The notes: a model not told the origin generated them from the sequence alone. Counted from the first letter of the stretch, positions 1 through 12,602 are shown. The stretch: 64,000 nucleotides of DNA from Stratiolaelaps scimitus (GCA_019614645.1 JABWDB010000005.1:19395001-19459000); one strand, 5' to 3'. Program-made: numbers and translations.

Positions 1-1433
1 ATTAAATAAACAAAGTTCGTGTCCTTTATGCTGTCCACGCAGTCGCCTAATCAATACATTCATAGCTGGGGTTTTTATCTACCCAATTAGAAACTAACTG
101 ACTAATTCACACTGCCTATATATAGAGTTTAATGTGGAACTATTATAATTTTTACGTCACACTTTCCAATCATCAAAGTACTAACGAGATCTCTAGCAAT
201 CCTAGAATTATTCCATTGATTTTAAACCTTCGCCTTATGTAAGTACATTCAGGTTGCGACCCACAGTCCTGGCGATTGGTTGAACCGAGCCAGTGCGAAG
301 GCTGGTTGCCAGCAAATGTGGTAATTACCTAAAGATCAATTCAGGCAATGAGTGCTTGCTTGCCCCAATGACTGTTTGAGCCCGAATCAGCTGTGCAGTT
401 ATACCCGATCACGTGGGAAGTTAATTTACATGCCGGGTTAGTTTACACTAAAATTCTGTACAAATTAACCGCTCTTCGTATCTCCGGTCTACTGGTTGTA
501 GAGTGCCTGAGTTCATTTTGCAGCTAAGACTCATCTCATATCAATCGAACATATAAGCAAAGTAGCATACCACATTTACACATGTGTGTAAAGGGAGGCT
601 GATTTTAGTTTGAAACAATTGACCACGTCATTGGCGGTAATGCCAAACTGCTCTCCTCGCTGGAATAATTCTGTATGGCGGTGCCTTCTCCTGAACTTGT
701 ACGTATGGTTACATTATTATTATTATTAGTATTGTTGGTAATAACAATCATAATATTAATAGTAAAGTAACATCGTCCTGACACTTATCTGTTTGTCTAT
801 CTGTACAGGTTTGCCCCAAGTACTACTTCATCAGTCCGCCGCCGTTCGTTATTGTAACGAATCCCAGGGGCATTCATTCACCCATTCATTCAAGCCATAC
901 TATACATTCCCGCCAATATTGCTGCGGTTGGGTCGCGCGAACCGCATCGGCGCAACGCAAACGACGCTGATGGTGATGTGATGGCGTCTGACAAATGTGT
1001 TTTTGTGGCAAGCTTCTAAAGGATGGACACACACACACACACACGACCCGCTGTATCGTTGTTGGGAGTTCCGCGCGGCAAGACCTCAATCGCTCAGCGC
1101 CGTTCTTCATTCATCCGCTGCCACCGCGATTAATACCGCAGTCAAATCCGTATCGGTGCAAGCTGCGAGATGAGAGTTGCACCTCGTGCTTGGCAATGAC
1201 GAACATGGATAAACAGACAAACGACCTACTAGACACGAGATTATACGCGCGAGAGTATTCGTGATCTGGTTCGTTGAGCTGGTCGTTGATTGATTCTGTG
1301 TATGTGTGCGTGTGTGCTGATGCGCTAACTGCAGGAACGTGTTCCTGTGACGTCTTGCTTAATGCACGAAATTATTTCGAAGGGAAGTTCCACCGCGTAC
1401 TACGCCCGTGGACGTTTGTGGGCGCTTCCTTTG
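1..1433. other. 3' flank of SUDS3
   Basis: No recognised gene. The part next to 1434 is presumably the SUDS3 3' UTR. (TTA)n at about 714-730 and (AC)n at 1028-1044 are the only structured elements seen. Short frames on both strands carry no motifs. Confidence 0.6.
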
Positions 1434-4400
1434 CTAGACGCTCTTCCGCCGAAGCACAACCTTGCCTCGTTGTAACATCGCCAACGTAATCCGGACCTTA
1501 CTTCCGTCCGCGACCTTCTTCACTATGATATCGTTCCCTCCGAGCGTGTCGATGACGCCGTTGAATTTGCCGCCGAGATCTCTCGACTCGACGGAGACCG
1601 ACTGACCCCGATGGTACCATTTCTTGTCGTAGAACAGTTTGTTGTGCTCGATCCGAGCATCGAAGAGGAACGACGAAGCGTTAACCGATGACGATGTCGT
1701 GGGACTGGCGCCTAACTCAACGGAATCCACCTCGATATCGGTGTTCACAACGCTGGTCGCATTACCTCCTGAAAAGAGGGCAGAATAACGGTCAATAACG
1801 AAGGACCATAATTAATTAATTAATTACCACCATCAAATGACATAATTAATGATCCGAACGTATCCACAATTTGGATTACGCAAGTGCCGAGCATTGCGGT
1901 TTGATTCGGCCGTTGAAATCTTCGCAGACGAAAACGAGCTATCTATCTGAGACTCTGGTAGATTACATCTGCTGTCGACGATCAGTGCGAACTTCCTCGA
2001 AGGGGTACTATAGGCTGACTATAGGCTGATCCGCGCCACCGGGGAGTAGCGCGCAGTATCTTTCCTTCTGCAACGCCTGTCCCGCGCTGTGGAGAGAGGT
2101 AATACCATGGCCTTCCTCGGGGCAATGTCGGCCCCGGCCCCGGTCCCCAACTAATCCCCCCTAATAATTACTAATTATTGTATGTTTGAATAAATCTTCA
2201 TATATATATATATATATATTGTGAAATTGCCAGATGTATATTATATATATATGAGCACTTTATCATGATGTCGATTGTTGAGACCTCCAGTTACCTTTTC
2301 GCGTAGACGCCTGTTGTTGTCTTTCGTGCGATTTATTGCTGCCACCACCAGAGGATTGGTTGGCAACAACACCCGCCCGCTGAATCGCTTTGAGGTCCTC
2401 AAGTATCTCGGCTTCATCAATTAATAGACTGAGTTGGCTCGGAGAAAGTTTTCGACACTGGCGTTTCTCAGCTGAGGCTCCGCCACCGCCCGGCATTGGC
2501 TGTCCACCACCGCCGGGTTCGTTCGGCCGACGCCGCAGTTTTCGAGTGCTGACCGGTGCGCGGACATCGCTAGCATCGCCGCCCGTCAACTCGATCAGGT
2601 TTCGCTCAAGCTCAAAATGACGCCGTTTTTCGTCGAGCTCAGCGACGAGCGCTTCTTTAAGTTCGATTGTTTTCTCCTCGAGCTCTTGAGATGCAGCCTT
2701 TGTTTCGCCATCGTAATCGGCCTGCGCACGTTCGGATTCGAGTTTCCGCCAGACCTCATTGAACATCACACGATCAGCGTGGGCCGTCTCGATCCGTCGT
2801 AATCGCCGCTGGTATTCGGGATGTGTGCCATCGGCCACCTGCTGCAGCTGCCGTCGTAACGAGGCAATCTTCTCCACAAAGACTCTGTCCAGCCAGTATG
2901 CGTGAACGGATAGGTAGCAAGCGTGGTTGAAAAATGCGAAGACCAGTGCCACCCAGGTTCGAGGTTGAGGTCAAAGGCGGGAGGCAACAGCAAGAAAAAC
3001 AATGGATATGTATGTTAGTGACACGAGGACGATGAAGAATTATAGATGTTGCTTTTAGCGAATCCATCATTTTCACTGTTGACAGGTTTGAATAACCCTT
3101 GAAAAGTGTTGTCATTAAAACGGTATTTATCAGTCGATAAGGGTTGATAACACTTACTGCTCTTCCTTTTCTACGAACTCTTCCTCCTGCTTCACGACCT
3201 CGGTTTCCGATGCATCCTCTGTATCTGCAATCCAAGCAAGACACACAAATCGAATTATGCTCAAACGGATCTAATAGGTAAAATTAAAATTTTTTTGCTT
3301 TGAAATCTGATAGTTAATTTCGGTATTTTCGTAGAATCTATGGCGGGAATGAACTAAAGGTTCAGGCGATAACTAACATCAGTCTCCATAAATTTACTAT
3401 TATGTGCATCGTATCTAATGAGGTGACCCTTGACACTTGTTGCTGACACGATTGTTAAACAAAGAAAAATTATCTCCTCCTTCGCCTTCCTGTTCTATAT
3501 ATTCTATTAACAATATATAAAGGAGGCTGCTCCTAGGTGTTGTTCACGTTCAGCGGATAGTACAATTCTCGTGCACTTTTATAATTGATTAATAAATTAA
3601 TATTTAGAAAACCGATCAACTTAATAAATAGGTAGCATGAAAACACGCATGCCACTGACATGGGTGTTTCCACCTTGGCCAAAAAGAAGACCTACCTCCG
3701 AACAAGGACTGGCACGAATCTTCTGACATCAATGTCGGACTCATTTTAATTGACGTCGTAGGTCGTACTAGCCGTCTAATACTGTGCAGTAGCCTGGCCC
3801 GCTCCCCAAAGACTCTTTTACGATCACGCATATATGTGGCGGTAAAATTCGGCACAAGAATCAATGTATGACCCCGTGAACCGTGACAAATTTCTCGCTA
3901 AAAGCAATTTTCACCCTGTCTGCTTAGTAGTGACTATGGATACTAACGTCACCTATACGACACAACAGGACATTCGACACGTGACGAGTATCTATAGATA
4001 GATATATCATCGTATCGTCTACTGGATATCGCTCGTTCTAGACAAAGCCGGTTGGCTTGACCCGGCTAAATAACTCAAAAACCGTAATGAAACGGATGCT
4101 GATTGATTGCAAGGTCATAGGTGAGATCACGTGGGACGTTCTAGCGCTGCGCTGTTGGCGGCTCTTTGAGACGGACAAACCGAGACCAACGGACCGTTCT
4201 CTTATCCAGCATTCGTTAGAACTCAAGCAACCTGATCGCTTGCCAGAGCCTAACTCCAGCCACGAGCGATGGACTATCGAAACCCGCTGGCCGACTGGTG
4301 TGGCCACAGACACAAATGGGCGGCGCTCGCATTCGTCAGCTCTGTTGTACCTCCTGTAGTATCAGCTCACTTCGTAAGCAATCCGCAAGACTCTCATCAC

Positions 4401-7400
4401 ATCGTCATATGCAGGAGCCATTTACGATATTAATGGGCGTTTCACGCAGCGAACATCTCCTTGTACTGGCTCAGAATTCTGTTTCCCTGTTTGGTCTTGT
4501 GGAAGCCAGTAGGCAGTTAGCAGTGATTACTCGATAATCATAATTGGTTCAGTTCCGTTTGCTTGATTCTCATCCAATGTCCGTTCATCAGCCGGCTCGG
4601 GACACCTTCACAATGCCAACAGGCTATTCGATTTATGGTACAGTAATTCACACCGGTATACATAGACACTCGAAAACACACAAACGATATCACTCCTATC
4701 AGATGGCCGTTATTTAAGCCCGCTCTGTGTTACAGATATGTGCACGGGTACAAAAAAACAACAACAACCAGTAGAGCTCGAACCGGTGCTTTTGACGAAC
4801 TGTTCGCAATGGAGCAAACATATAACTATTTCACGATCAACAGGCGATTGACAGGAGCTTGCTGGTATAGGCAATTAGGTAATTTTATGTGATCGTCACA
4901 GTGGAAGGCACAACAATATCTCACAGCTGCTGCTGCTGCTATTTTTTTTTGTATCCCGCCGCTTTTTCTAACACCAGCATCATCTGCTGCAGCAACGGCA
5001 CCGATTCGCAACCGCAGGAGCGATTTCGTCTGTTCTTTCGGTGTCGGTTAACCGTCCACTCCATTCGAGCAAGACAACGTCTGCGTCGAAGACGACGACA
5101 AGGCTTCAAGCAACATTAGCACCATCAACAACAAGGGACAACAACAGCAGAACTGCCCTCGACGATTCACAAACACAGATCGCAACACAGACACTGTACT
5201 GGTGAATGCAACAGCTATCGCAGCTCCCGGGAAATCGAGCGGCCAAATTCCGCGTTTCTGCCTACTGCTAGCAAATCTCATCGAGCAAGACGCACCCGTT
5301 CGCAAAACCCTTACAACGGCACGAGGTTACCCTCGCCCAAAGAGCGCGTCTGCTACGGCGTAGATGAGCTCACGAGTCATCATTCAAGGCCTTGATATGA
5401 TGACCATCAAGAGGGGAGAAAGCGACTCTCTGATTGGCCGAATGATGCCTGGCGCGCCAGCATTCGTTCTCTCAAACGCGCTTTCGTCGTCAGAGAGTAA
5501 TAGGGGAGAGAAAGACAGCCTTAGATATAGAAGATAGCATCGACACGATTCATCGGTTAGTTCTTCCGCGATCTTTCTCCTCTCTCTGCCGAGTGCTCAT
5601 CGGCAGAGAGAAAGGTTTTAAGTTGGAGGCGGGGGGCGGGGGGTGTAAACCGAGCAAGGATGGACAACAACCGGACCCACCAGCACCGAGATATAGCCAT
5701 CTATTCGAACAAGGGGTCTTACGTGACGACTACTGGGTGTCCGGAATGTGACCCGATCTTATTTTTTTTATATAGATATAGTGGTGGCAAACTTTTCATG
5801 CACAGTGGGCTTCACAACTAAGGTATTCGCCTCAGTAGCGTTGGAACACCATGTACCTACTCATAAAGAGAGGAATCTACATATGACTATCCAAATTAAT
5901 TACGCACGCTCCGTGGGATCTTGATATGTATCTAAAACAATGGCTACGGTTAGTGGCTGGCTAATACGTTTATGGTAAAGAGTTTAAAACTGTAGCATCC
6001 ATTTTTTAGATAGCTCTCTTTTAGTCTACCGCTCAATCCGTAGAGTAAACAGAAACACCAGAATTACACACAATTGATCGTGATCACGGCGTCTTTCCCT
6101 AAATCGTGTCCATTGATATACACATGTTTTTCATTATTGAAAAATATTCAGCACTATGCTGGATGGCTGGGTGAACCACCGACACAGCCAGCGCATGAAT
6201 CGGTTTACTCCCAATAGCATTTCCCCTCTAAGCGACAATAGCCGGAACAGGCAGAGATCATCATTCGAGCGTTCTCTGCTCTACTCTCAGCTGATACCAG
6301 AACAGATGTTCTGACAGCGGCCGGCGAACTGAATGGGACCTCATTAACGTTAAGACTCTCGATCTTTAGCGAAAATAAACGCGCAAAGGTGTTATGGTGC
6401 AAACGGTATTTCGAGACTTTACACAGTGAGCAGAAATGTAGACACTGTAGAGAATGTTGTCAGACGAAACGAACTGTTTAAAGAATTTGTAATAATTCTA
6501 AAAATCAGCGCAAAGGTTTTAAAAAAAACTGCAGAAATGACAGAATTTTGGTATAGAAAAATGCCGTCCTCCTTCTTCTGGGAGACATTCTAAATAAAAG
6601 CAAATACAACTAGACAGGTGCTGACTCGCTAGCAAGCTGAATGCTATATCTATCTGCAATTAGCTCTGGATGAAAAGTGGTATTGCGATTTCATGAAACA
6701 TATACCTTTCTAGAGTCTACAATTCAGCATATAACATAAGCCCAACTTGAAGAGACACAATAAATTCATGGTAGCAGCATAAGATAACGTAATTTCTAAT
6801 CTTCGGCGTCAACTTTTCTTAACCTTTTTGACAAAGTGACACATCACTAAATATCTACAACCGCAAGAATGTTATTGACATATATATATATATATATTGT
6901 CGAGCTTACATCGTCAATGAGCACTACGGAGAGAAACTTTTTTTGTCTCAGTAGAGCTTTCCTTCGAATACTGTTGGGTTCTGTCAAAGAACAACAGCGC
7001 AAGCTTTGAAAGGACGCATAGTTCAGCAAAGACAAAGTGGTGTACTGGTGTTGTCAAAGTGCCACGATGAACACCTGATATTCCATCGCAATTGATCTGT
7101 CGTCAGTGTCTAAGAAGGTATTGTGGGGCAACGGGCCTGGCTGTGGGTCGTTTTTGGCAAACACTTCCTTACTCAGGGGAAAAGTACAAACGCCTCAAAG
7201 CGACAGCTGGTTGGGGCAGACTTTTATCGCTCGAAAATTGAACAATTATAACGTAGAATGAGATGTATTCTGGGCCAATATTTTGCAGCTGCTGGCATAG
7301 ATAAAACACCGATCGGTTCTAAACCTTTCCAATTTTTCACTTTGAAATGTTCGAAGATCCTCAGCAAATCAAAAGACCATAAAACAACACAATGTTGTTG

Positions 7401-7864
7401 TCATATTATTGGCCCTCGAAACAAATAAAACGAACTAGGTTTTAGAGAAATTCTTGATCGAACTCAGATTACAATAATGCATTTCTTATACGTAACAAGT
7501 AAATCGCCCTTTCGAGTCAATGGTCAAATTCTCCTTTAAATGCGTGAAGGTTTGCATCAGTGTAGATATTGTTATATAGGCCGCGTTGGCCTTTTCGTAT
7601 AGCACGGATAGGATACGGTAAGGAGAGAGCTTTACGTTGCACTGATTGACATCAATATATATATATATATAGAAATATATATATAACATATAAATATATA
7701 TAGACAAAGAGGGAGAGAGAGAGAGAGAGAGGATGTTTATATATACTACAGATACCTTCGTCAGTCTCTCGTTCGTCACGATCCTCCGCTGTAGAGTCTT
7801 CGCATTCGTTGCCGTGCGGTGTAGCCACCCGCCTGCGGGATCGGATTTTTTCCTGTATGTACAT
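1434..7864 (-). CDS. SUDS3: SUDS3 / Sds3, subunit of the SIN3-HDAC corepressor complex
   Basis: Nuclear scaffold protein that helps hold HDAC1/2 on SIN3 for gene repression (family knowledge). Four coding exons on the minus strand: 7864-7756, 3224-3158, 2884-2295 and 1768-1434. All junctions are GT-AG and the phases join (D37, Q59 and G256 are split codons), giving about 366 aa against about 328 in human. Residues 20-58 are acidic, ending DTEDASETE as in vertebrate SUDS3. Residues 60-150 form the Sds3 coiled coil, starting VFVEKIASLRRQLQQ, followed by the conserved basic TRKLRRRPNEP. The last exon carries the conserved C-terminal domain with ARIEHNKLFYDKKWYH and ends QRGKVVLRRKSV. Two glycine-rich inserts lie between the coiled coil and the C-terminal domain. 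The start ATG at 7864 is the least certain part: it has no strong context and the true 5' end could lie further upstream. Introns are 4.5 kb, 273 bp and 526 bp. Transcribed away from ECD. Confidence 0.9.
2200..2219. repeat. (TA)n tract in SUDS3 intron 3
   Basis: TA run of 20 bases, about 75 bases from the splice donor at 2294. Confidence 0.9.
5581..5645. repeat. Hairpin followed by a G-rich run
   Basis: An 11-base perfect stem (TCTCTCTGCCG at 5581-5591 with its complement at 5601-5611, 9-base loop) is followed by a G-rich run at 5625-5645 with two runs of six G, a candidate G-quadruplex. An inverted CCAAT motif (GATTGGCC, 5432-5439) lies 150 bases upstream, so the block resembles a regulatory or promoter region inside SUDS3 intron 1. 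Confidence 0.6.
7655..7732. repeat. Compound (TA)n-(GA)n microsatellite
   Basis: TA-rich run followed by an almost pure GA run (7711-7732), ending only 22 bases from the SUDS3 exon 1 donor at 7755. On the transcribed strand the donor is followed by a TC-rich then TA-rich tract. Confidence 0.95.
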
Positions 7865-8087
7865 CCTGCTGGAGCACTTTGATGCGCCGTGGAGCACCTT
7901 TCCTATGCTTGATATCGATGAGATGACAATATTGCAAAATGTAGGCTTTTATCGTAGAGATAGTGGCGGTGTTCATGCGCTGCTTGGTGGAATCAACTGA
8001 TTTCGCCAGGACGAAAGCGGACGCCAACCAACTCAGCCACCAACCAGTAGAGAAACGCAACAGATCACCGTCGATCACGGTTGGCCT

Positions 8088-8095
8088 GATTGGCC
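8088..8095 (-). promoter_or_regulatory. Possible CCAAT box upstream of SUDS3
   Basis: GGCCAATC on the minus strand, about 225 bases upstream of the proposed SUDS3 ATG. Motif match only. Confidence 0.25.
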
Positions 8096-10000
8096 TAGCC
8101 TTCTGTTGCAATTGCAAGCACAGATCCGATGTGACCTGCGTGCCGCGTGTACACTCCTGTGCAAATCGCACGCAGTGTCCTACTTCGTTCGGATAATGAC
8201 GCGTCGAGGGTAAAAGCCAACGACGACTCAACGTCCGGGGCTCCGATCCCGTATGACTTCCGTCCGCAGAGTGCGCTAGCGTCGAAGTCACACCACTCCG
8301 GTGGGTAGCACCACGAAATCACAAGAGTGTCCGCACAGTGATCTTCAGGAACAGCTCTATGAAAGGCTAAACACTTGGTGTTCGATGCCACATCGATTTG
8401 TAGACGGCGGCAGAGTGTCCGCACTCTAGAAACAGGATCAGCTCGGCGCGCTCGAGATATTCGAAGAAACCCCGTGTTTGTTGCACTACGAGCTTCAAAC
8501 CGACACCGATCAGGATGATCGGAGTCGAATCCCGTTCAGTTCACAAATTCAACCAGTGGAGACAGATTAGGCGTTTCCGTTGTCTCTTGCTGGAGGCGGC
8601 CCAATTGCCGGCTTGCCTATTCTCCGTCAGTGTACCTACTCCTGGGACACTCAGGTTGAGACAATCTGGGGGTATTACTGCCGAAATGCAGGAGCAGAGG
8701 AACCCCACTTTAGCGTTAGCGTAGCATGAGGCTGTTCGCTGTCCGGTCTGTCATTCAGTCTCCACAGCAGTTTCGCATAGGGCACAAGCGGCGGCGGCGG
8801 CAGCAGCAGCAGCTCCAGTGTCAGCACCAGAACATTCAACGAAGACAGTCACAATTGATGTTAGCTAACAAGCTGCCGCCAAGTCGAACGAGCTAGCAAT
8901 ACTGCGGCACAATAACAACACTGGTCAGGCGGCAATATCAGCTTTCATTCGGCTAGATATATCTCCATCCGTGGCGGACGTAGCACATGAAATCAGAAAC
9001 GTAAATAAACACCACCGGCACACTGGCAACATCAACAGCAGCCGTAGGATAGCCAGGACCACCACCAGCGGCAGTAGCAGCAGCAGCACTCGATTGCGGG
9101 TCGAGATGCGGGCTATCACTTACCCAACAGAAGGATGCGCGCGCACCCAGCTGACGACAACAGTGGCTGAGTCGGACTTTTGAAGAAGGACCCGCCAGGT
9201 TTTAAAATACCTCATGTCACTACCGCAAAACCGCGGCCTAACAGACATCGGCGGGTGCACCCAGGGAGCTGTTGGCGCCAGCGACGGATGATGCGCGGTC
9301 CCAGAAGATCGAAATAGATTATGGATGACGATACGTTTAGGTTGGATGAGTTCGGAGACCAACAAAGGTCCCCAGCGAGGAAGATCCAGTTTTCATTGAT
9401 TTGTTCCTCGATATCATCAACTGCATTCTTGTTAGCCAGGCATATAATCCTGTTTCATGTGAAAATATTGCCTCAACTGGATGCCGACAGAGTTCCTCAA
9501 AGCGCACTATACTGAAATAATCAAGCTGGTCAAATTAGGAACGGTTGGAGCGTTTGGTATTATGCAAGGTGTGGTATGGTTACCTTTATTTCCGCTAACC
9601 TCCATACAAACAAAATAGGTTCGAGTCCAGCCACATCGTCGAGTGGCTGGACCTAGGTACAGTTCATTCACATACTCCGCGTCGTCCGTCACTCATCGGA
9701 GTCCTGCACCGGGCTGCCTTATCAATGTCTATAACCAAGAACTGGCTTCTGTCGTTGATATTAACAAATGTTTCGGGTCCTGTATTGTGAGGACAAACAG
9801 GCCGGTATTCTGTTAAGATTGTCAGCTATTAGAAGCTTTCCAGCATTTAGAGTTTACATGTGCTTAATCTCGGTTAACAGCTTACGAGCTTCCAACCCCT
9901 CTCATATCAGACATTTCTGCGTACTCATCCGTATTGTGGCATTTCATCTACCTAACCGGAACAAGATAACGTATTACCCTGGCTGATTAACATCAAGTAC

Positions 10001-10001
<1 letters not shown>

Positions 10002-10037
<36 letters not shown>
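10002..10037. repeat. (TA)n tract upstream of ECD
   Basis: About 35 bases of TA, 475 bases upstream of the ECD start codon. Confidence 0.95.
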
Positions 10038-10041
<4 letters not shown>

Positions 10042-10511
10042 CATATAGAAAGTCGAACCAATCAATATCTGAAGATGGAAATAAGTATATGATTATAGTT
10101 AGATAGTTCAGGGTGTGAGGATAATCCCCATTTTATAGGCTTTTGCTCTTCGTTGTCTAGAGAGAGCTTGAATATCACCGCGCTCCTCAACTGGTGAGAG
10201 TGACTCCCGAATACTTAAAACAAACATGGCGCCGCCCGGGTATTCGAAGGTGCGACTAGTTCTACCCTCAGAATGACATTCAGGCGTATCCGGCGAAGAA
10301 GATTTTCTGTGCGATGTACGAAATTGTGACTGTTAAATGCTTCCTGGATGTTTTATAGCAGAGAAGCTGATTGTGCCCATGCTGTTTGTCACTCTGTATA
10401 TACTACTTGATGTTCCCAAGCTGACGTCGAAACAATAGCTAATAATCGGAATTGCATCGCTCCATCCGTAAACGCGGTTGATTAATTCGTGTATATTTTA
10501 CTCAACTAACA

Positions 10512-12554
10512 ATGGCACAAGCTGTTCGTAGCGCGGAGGACACCGTTCGCTATCGGGTGTTTTGTTCGTTGGGAGAAAACGCTGGGGAGGCCTCTGCTGC
10601 CTCCGGCGATGGCGGCTCCCGGGGACCACGAGCTCTTCTGGAGCGACGCTTGGCTGCCATCGAAGACAAGGTTCGCGTGCGTGTTGCCGACTATATGTGG
10701 CATGTTGAACGGTTTAACCTGAAGGTTGTTGACTCCCCGACCGAGCCCGGCCTCGAGCCACACCTTGCCGGCAGTGTTTTCTACGGCGAGAACGTAGATG
10801 ATGAATGGTTCGTAGCGCATCTCTTCTTTGAGTTGACCCGCGATGACAGCGACCTCGTTGTGCAAGTCGATGATGAAGATGGGGATATCTTCCTCATTGA
10901 AGCGGCAAACGTGCTGCCCCGCTGGTTGACAACGGATAATGGTGACAACCGAGTATATTTGCATCGGGGCGTAGTGCATATTGTTCCTGAGAGTGCCATT
11001 CCTGTGGCTGATCTAACGATCAAACGTGCCGTGTCCTTTGTACGGGCAACCCCGGCACAGACGGTCGCATCAGCAGCCATACAGCAAGCGATCCGAGGCA
11101 AGACCAAGGACTTCGAGAGTGCCAAGATGATGCTAGCGACGAAACTACATCGAGCCACCGTTGCGCTCCCAGTCAGAGCCGCAGCACTTCTGCGCGACGA
11201 TCCAGCCCTTGTGGCAGACGCCGCCCGGGCGTTTACCCTTCGTACGCCACTCGATGATCGGGCACTTCGGGCCATGAAGCATTTTCCGCCAGAGGTCCTC
11301 GTACGTCGATCTCTGCTGCTGACACGCTTCAACTACGGCCTGCTGCGTCATGAACGGTGTGTCCCAAACCCTCTGACTGGCTGGAAGATACCAGGAGCTC
11401 GAACCAACCGTAACAGTCCCGAATTTATTGAAGCTGATCTCGGAATGAAGCTCGCCTGCGGTTTAGAGATACTGTGCGTGGCTCTCGAGGATAGAAAGGC
11501 ATCGATCGATACGAATACGCGGTTTCTCTACTACGTGCGTCGTCTCAAAGAGCGGAACTACTTTGAGGGCCATCTCGAATGGTCGGATAAGTATAAGGAA
11601 CTGTACGACAAGGCCAAGGACTACTTCCTGCAACAGGACAATGATGGTGAGGACCCAGAGACCTGTCATCAGCCGTTGCCCGATATCCTAGAGCGAGTCA
11701 GGGCTGTGCAGCCCGATCTGGCTCGGCTCACCGAAGAGGAGAAGGATCTCCCGCCTCCTGATAGCGAGCACTGGCTTGAGCTGGATGATAGCGAACTAGA
11801 TAAGCTGCTGGCTCAGTACACGCAAGGCGCACCTAGCCAAGGATTACAGGAAGCCTTTAACGGCAATCACGAAGAATCACTCGCGCAGCAGATAACGCAG
11901 GGACTCCAAGACTTCATGAAACATGTGTCGAGCTTCGACGGCGCTGCCGCTCCAGCTCCGAAACCTGCGTCCTTAAATGGTCCTAGCGGTGGCTCACGAC
12001 GTCGTCGCACCAAAAGTAAGGACAAGACGAAACGTGGCAAAAATGCCGCAGCTGCTGGGACTTCTGGATCGAGCAACGCTGGAAACAGCAGCGCAACCCA
12101 ACCGGGTCGCAGTGGGCCACCGAAGAAGAGCGAGACAGCTACGATGGGCGTCGATGACATGACAAATATCTTGAGTGCTGTACTTGATTTCAAGATACCA
12201 TCAGAGTCTGATGAGGAGTCGAGCTCTTCGATGAGCAGCTACGGTGAAGATGTAGGCGAGGGACTAGCGCGGGATATGCAACAGTACATGTCTCTCATGG
12301 ACAAAGAGCTCAGCGGCACGAACGTTGGACAGAGCTTCGAACGGGTGGCGCCACGCGCCGCTATGGAGAATTGGGATGACGACGTGCCCGCTGTGGACAT
12401 CCCATTAACTGCTTTGAAAAATCTTCTCAAATCAACCTCGGCCGCTCGTGCAAATCCGGGCCCTGCACAGAACCTTTTGCATTCGATAGGAGTTCACGTC
12501 CCGCCCAATTTGGACAGTGATGACGATTACGACCCGGAGCCTGCTGATTCATAA
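10512..12554 (+). CDS. ECD: ECD, ecdysoneless homolog (SGT1/ECD family)
   Basis: Uninterrupted 680-codon frame, close to human ECD (about 644 aa). The start ATG has context aacaATGG and an acceptable purine at -3. Known roles of the family: pre-mRNA splicing through the PRPF8/U5 snRNP and R2TP chaperone, cell-cycle control, and ecdysone production in Drosophila. Recognisable blocks: YMWHVERFNL (61-70), the hallmark ENVDDEWFVAHLFFELTR (93-110), DEDGDIFLIEAANVLPRWL (121-139), an HELGMKLACG-like block near 310, and the C-terminal GPAQNLLHSIGVHVPPNL followed by a DSDDD tail. A Lys/Arg-rich stretch and a Ser-rich acidic stretch in the last third look disordered, matching the CK2-type phosphorylated region of ECD. 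It has no introns, unlike most neighbours. A polyadenylation signal follows about 310 bases after the stop. Confidence 0.95.
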   Translation: MAQAVRSAEDTVRYRVFCSLGENAGEASAASGDGGSRGPRALLERRLAAIEDKVRVRVADYMWHVERFNLKVVDSPTEPGLEPHLAGSVFYGENVDDEWFVAHLFFELTRDDSDLVVQVDDEDGDIFLIEAANVLPRWLTTDNGDNRVYLHRGVVHIVPESAIPVADLTIKRAVSFVRATPAQTVASAAIQQAIRGKTKDFESAKMMLATKLHRATVALPVRAAALLRDDPALVADAARAFTLRTPLDDRALRAMKHFPPEVLVRRSLLLTRFNYGLLRHERCVPNPLTGWKIPGARTNRNSPEFIEADLGMKLACGLEILCVALEDRKASIDTNTRFLYYVRRLKERNYFEGHLEWSDKYKELYDKAKDYFLQQDNDGEDPETCHQPLPDILERVRAVQPDLARLTEEEKDLPPPDSEHWLELDDSELDKLLAQYTQGAPSQGLQEAFNGNHEESLAQQITQGLQDFMKHVSSFDGAAAPAPKPASLNGPSGGSRRRRTKSKDKTKRGKNAAAAGTSGSSNAGNSSATQPGRSGPPKKSETATMGVDDMTNILSAVLDFKIPSESDEESSSSMSSYGEDVGEGLARDMQQYMSLMDKELSGTNVGQSFERVAPRAAMENWDDDVPAVDIPLTALKNLLKSTSAARANPGPAQNLLHSIGVHVPPNLDSDDDYDPEPADS

Positions 12555-12580
12555 GGCAACGCCGACTTGTGCCGGGTTAC

Positions 12581-12602
12581 TGCAGCAGCAGCTGCTGCTG
12601 CA
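12581..12602. repeat. Perfect CAG/CTG palindrome in the ECD 3' UTR
   Basis: Eleven bases (TGCAGCAGCAG) are followed directly by their reverse complement, 27 bases after the ECD stop codon. The RNA could fold into a self-complementary CAG/CTG structure or dimerise. Seen directly; any function is inference. Confidence 0.9.

Larger units (their letters stand above)
3225..7755. other. SUDS3 intron 1 (4.5 kb)
   Basis: Spans from the donor at 7755 (gtatct) to the acceptor before 3224. It holds (TA)n at 6880-6897, a G-rich/hairpin cluster near 5580-5645 and a 103-codon plus-strand open stretch at 5052-5363 without a start codon. Otherwise nothing recognisable. Confidence 0.6.
7865..10511. other. 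Divergent promoter region between SUDS3 and ECD
   Basis: No recognised gene. A minus frame reads open from 8291 into the SUDS3 exon 1 area in a different frame, without motifs. CGG/CAG-rich sequence lies at 8788-8815 and (TA)n at 10002-10037. It presumably contains both transcription starts. Confidence 0.55.

Noticed and set aside
7776..8291. 171-codon minus frame upstream of SUDS3
   Set aside because: It crosses SUDS3 exon 1 in a different frame, has no recognisable domain and contains many unlikely residue runs; probably chance in GC-rich sequence.
9618..9628. GGTTCGAGTCC, a tRNA T-loop-like motif
   Set aside because: No acceptor stem, D-arm or anticodon arm can be drawn around it.
10506..11351. 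Open frames antisense to ECD
   Set aside because: Shadows of a GC-rich coding exon; no motifs or start context.
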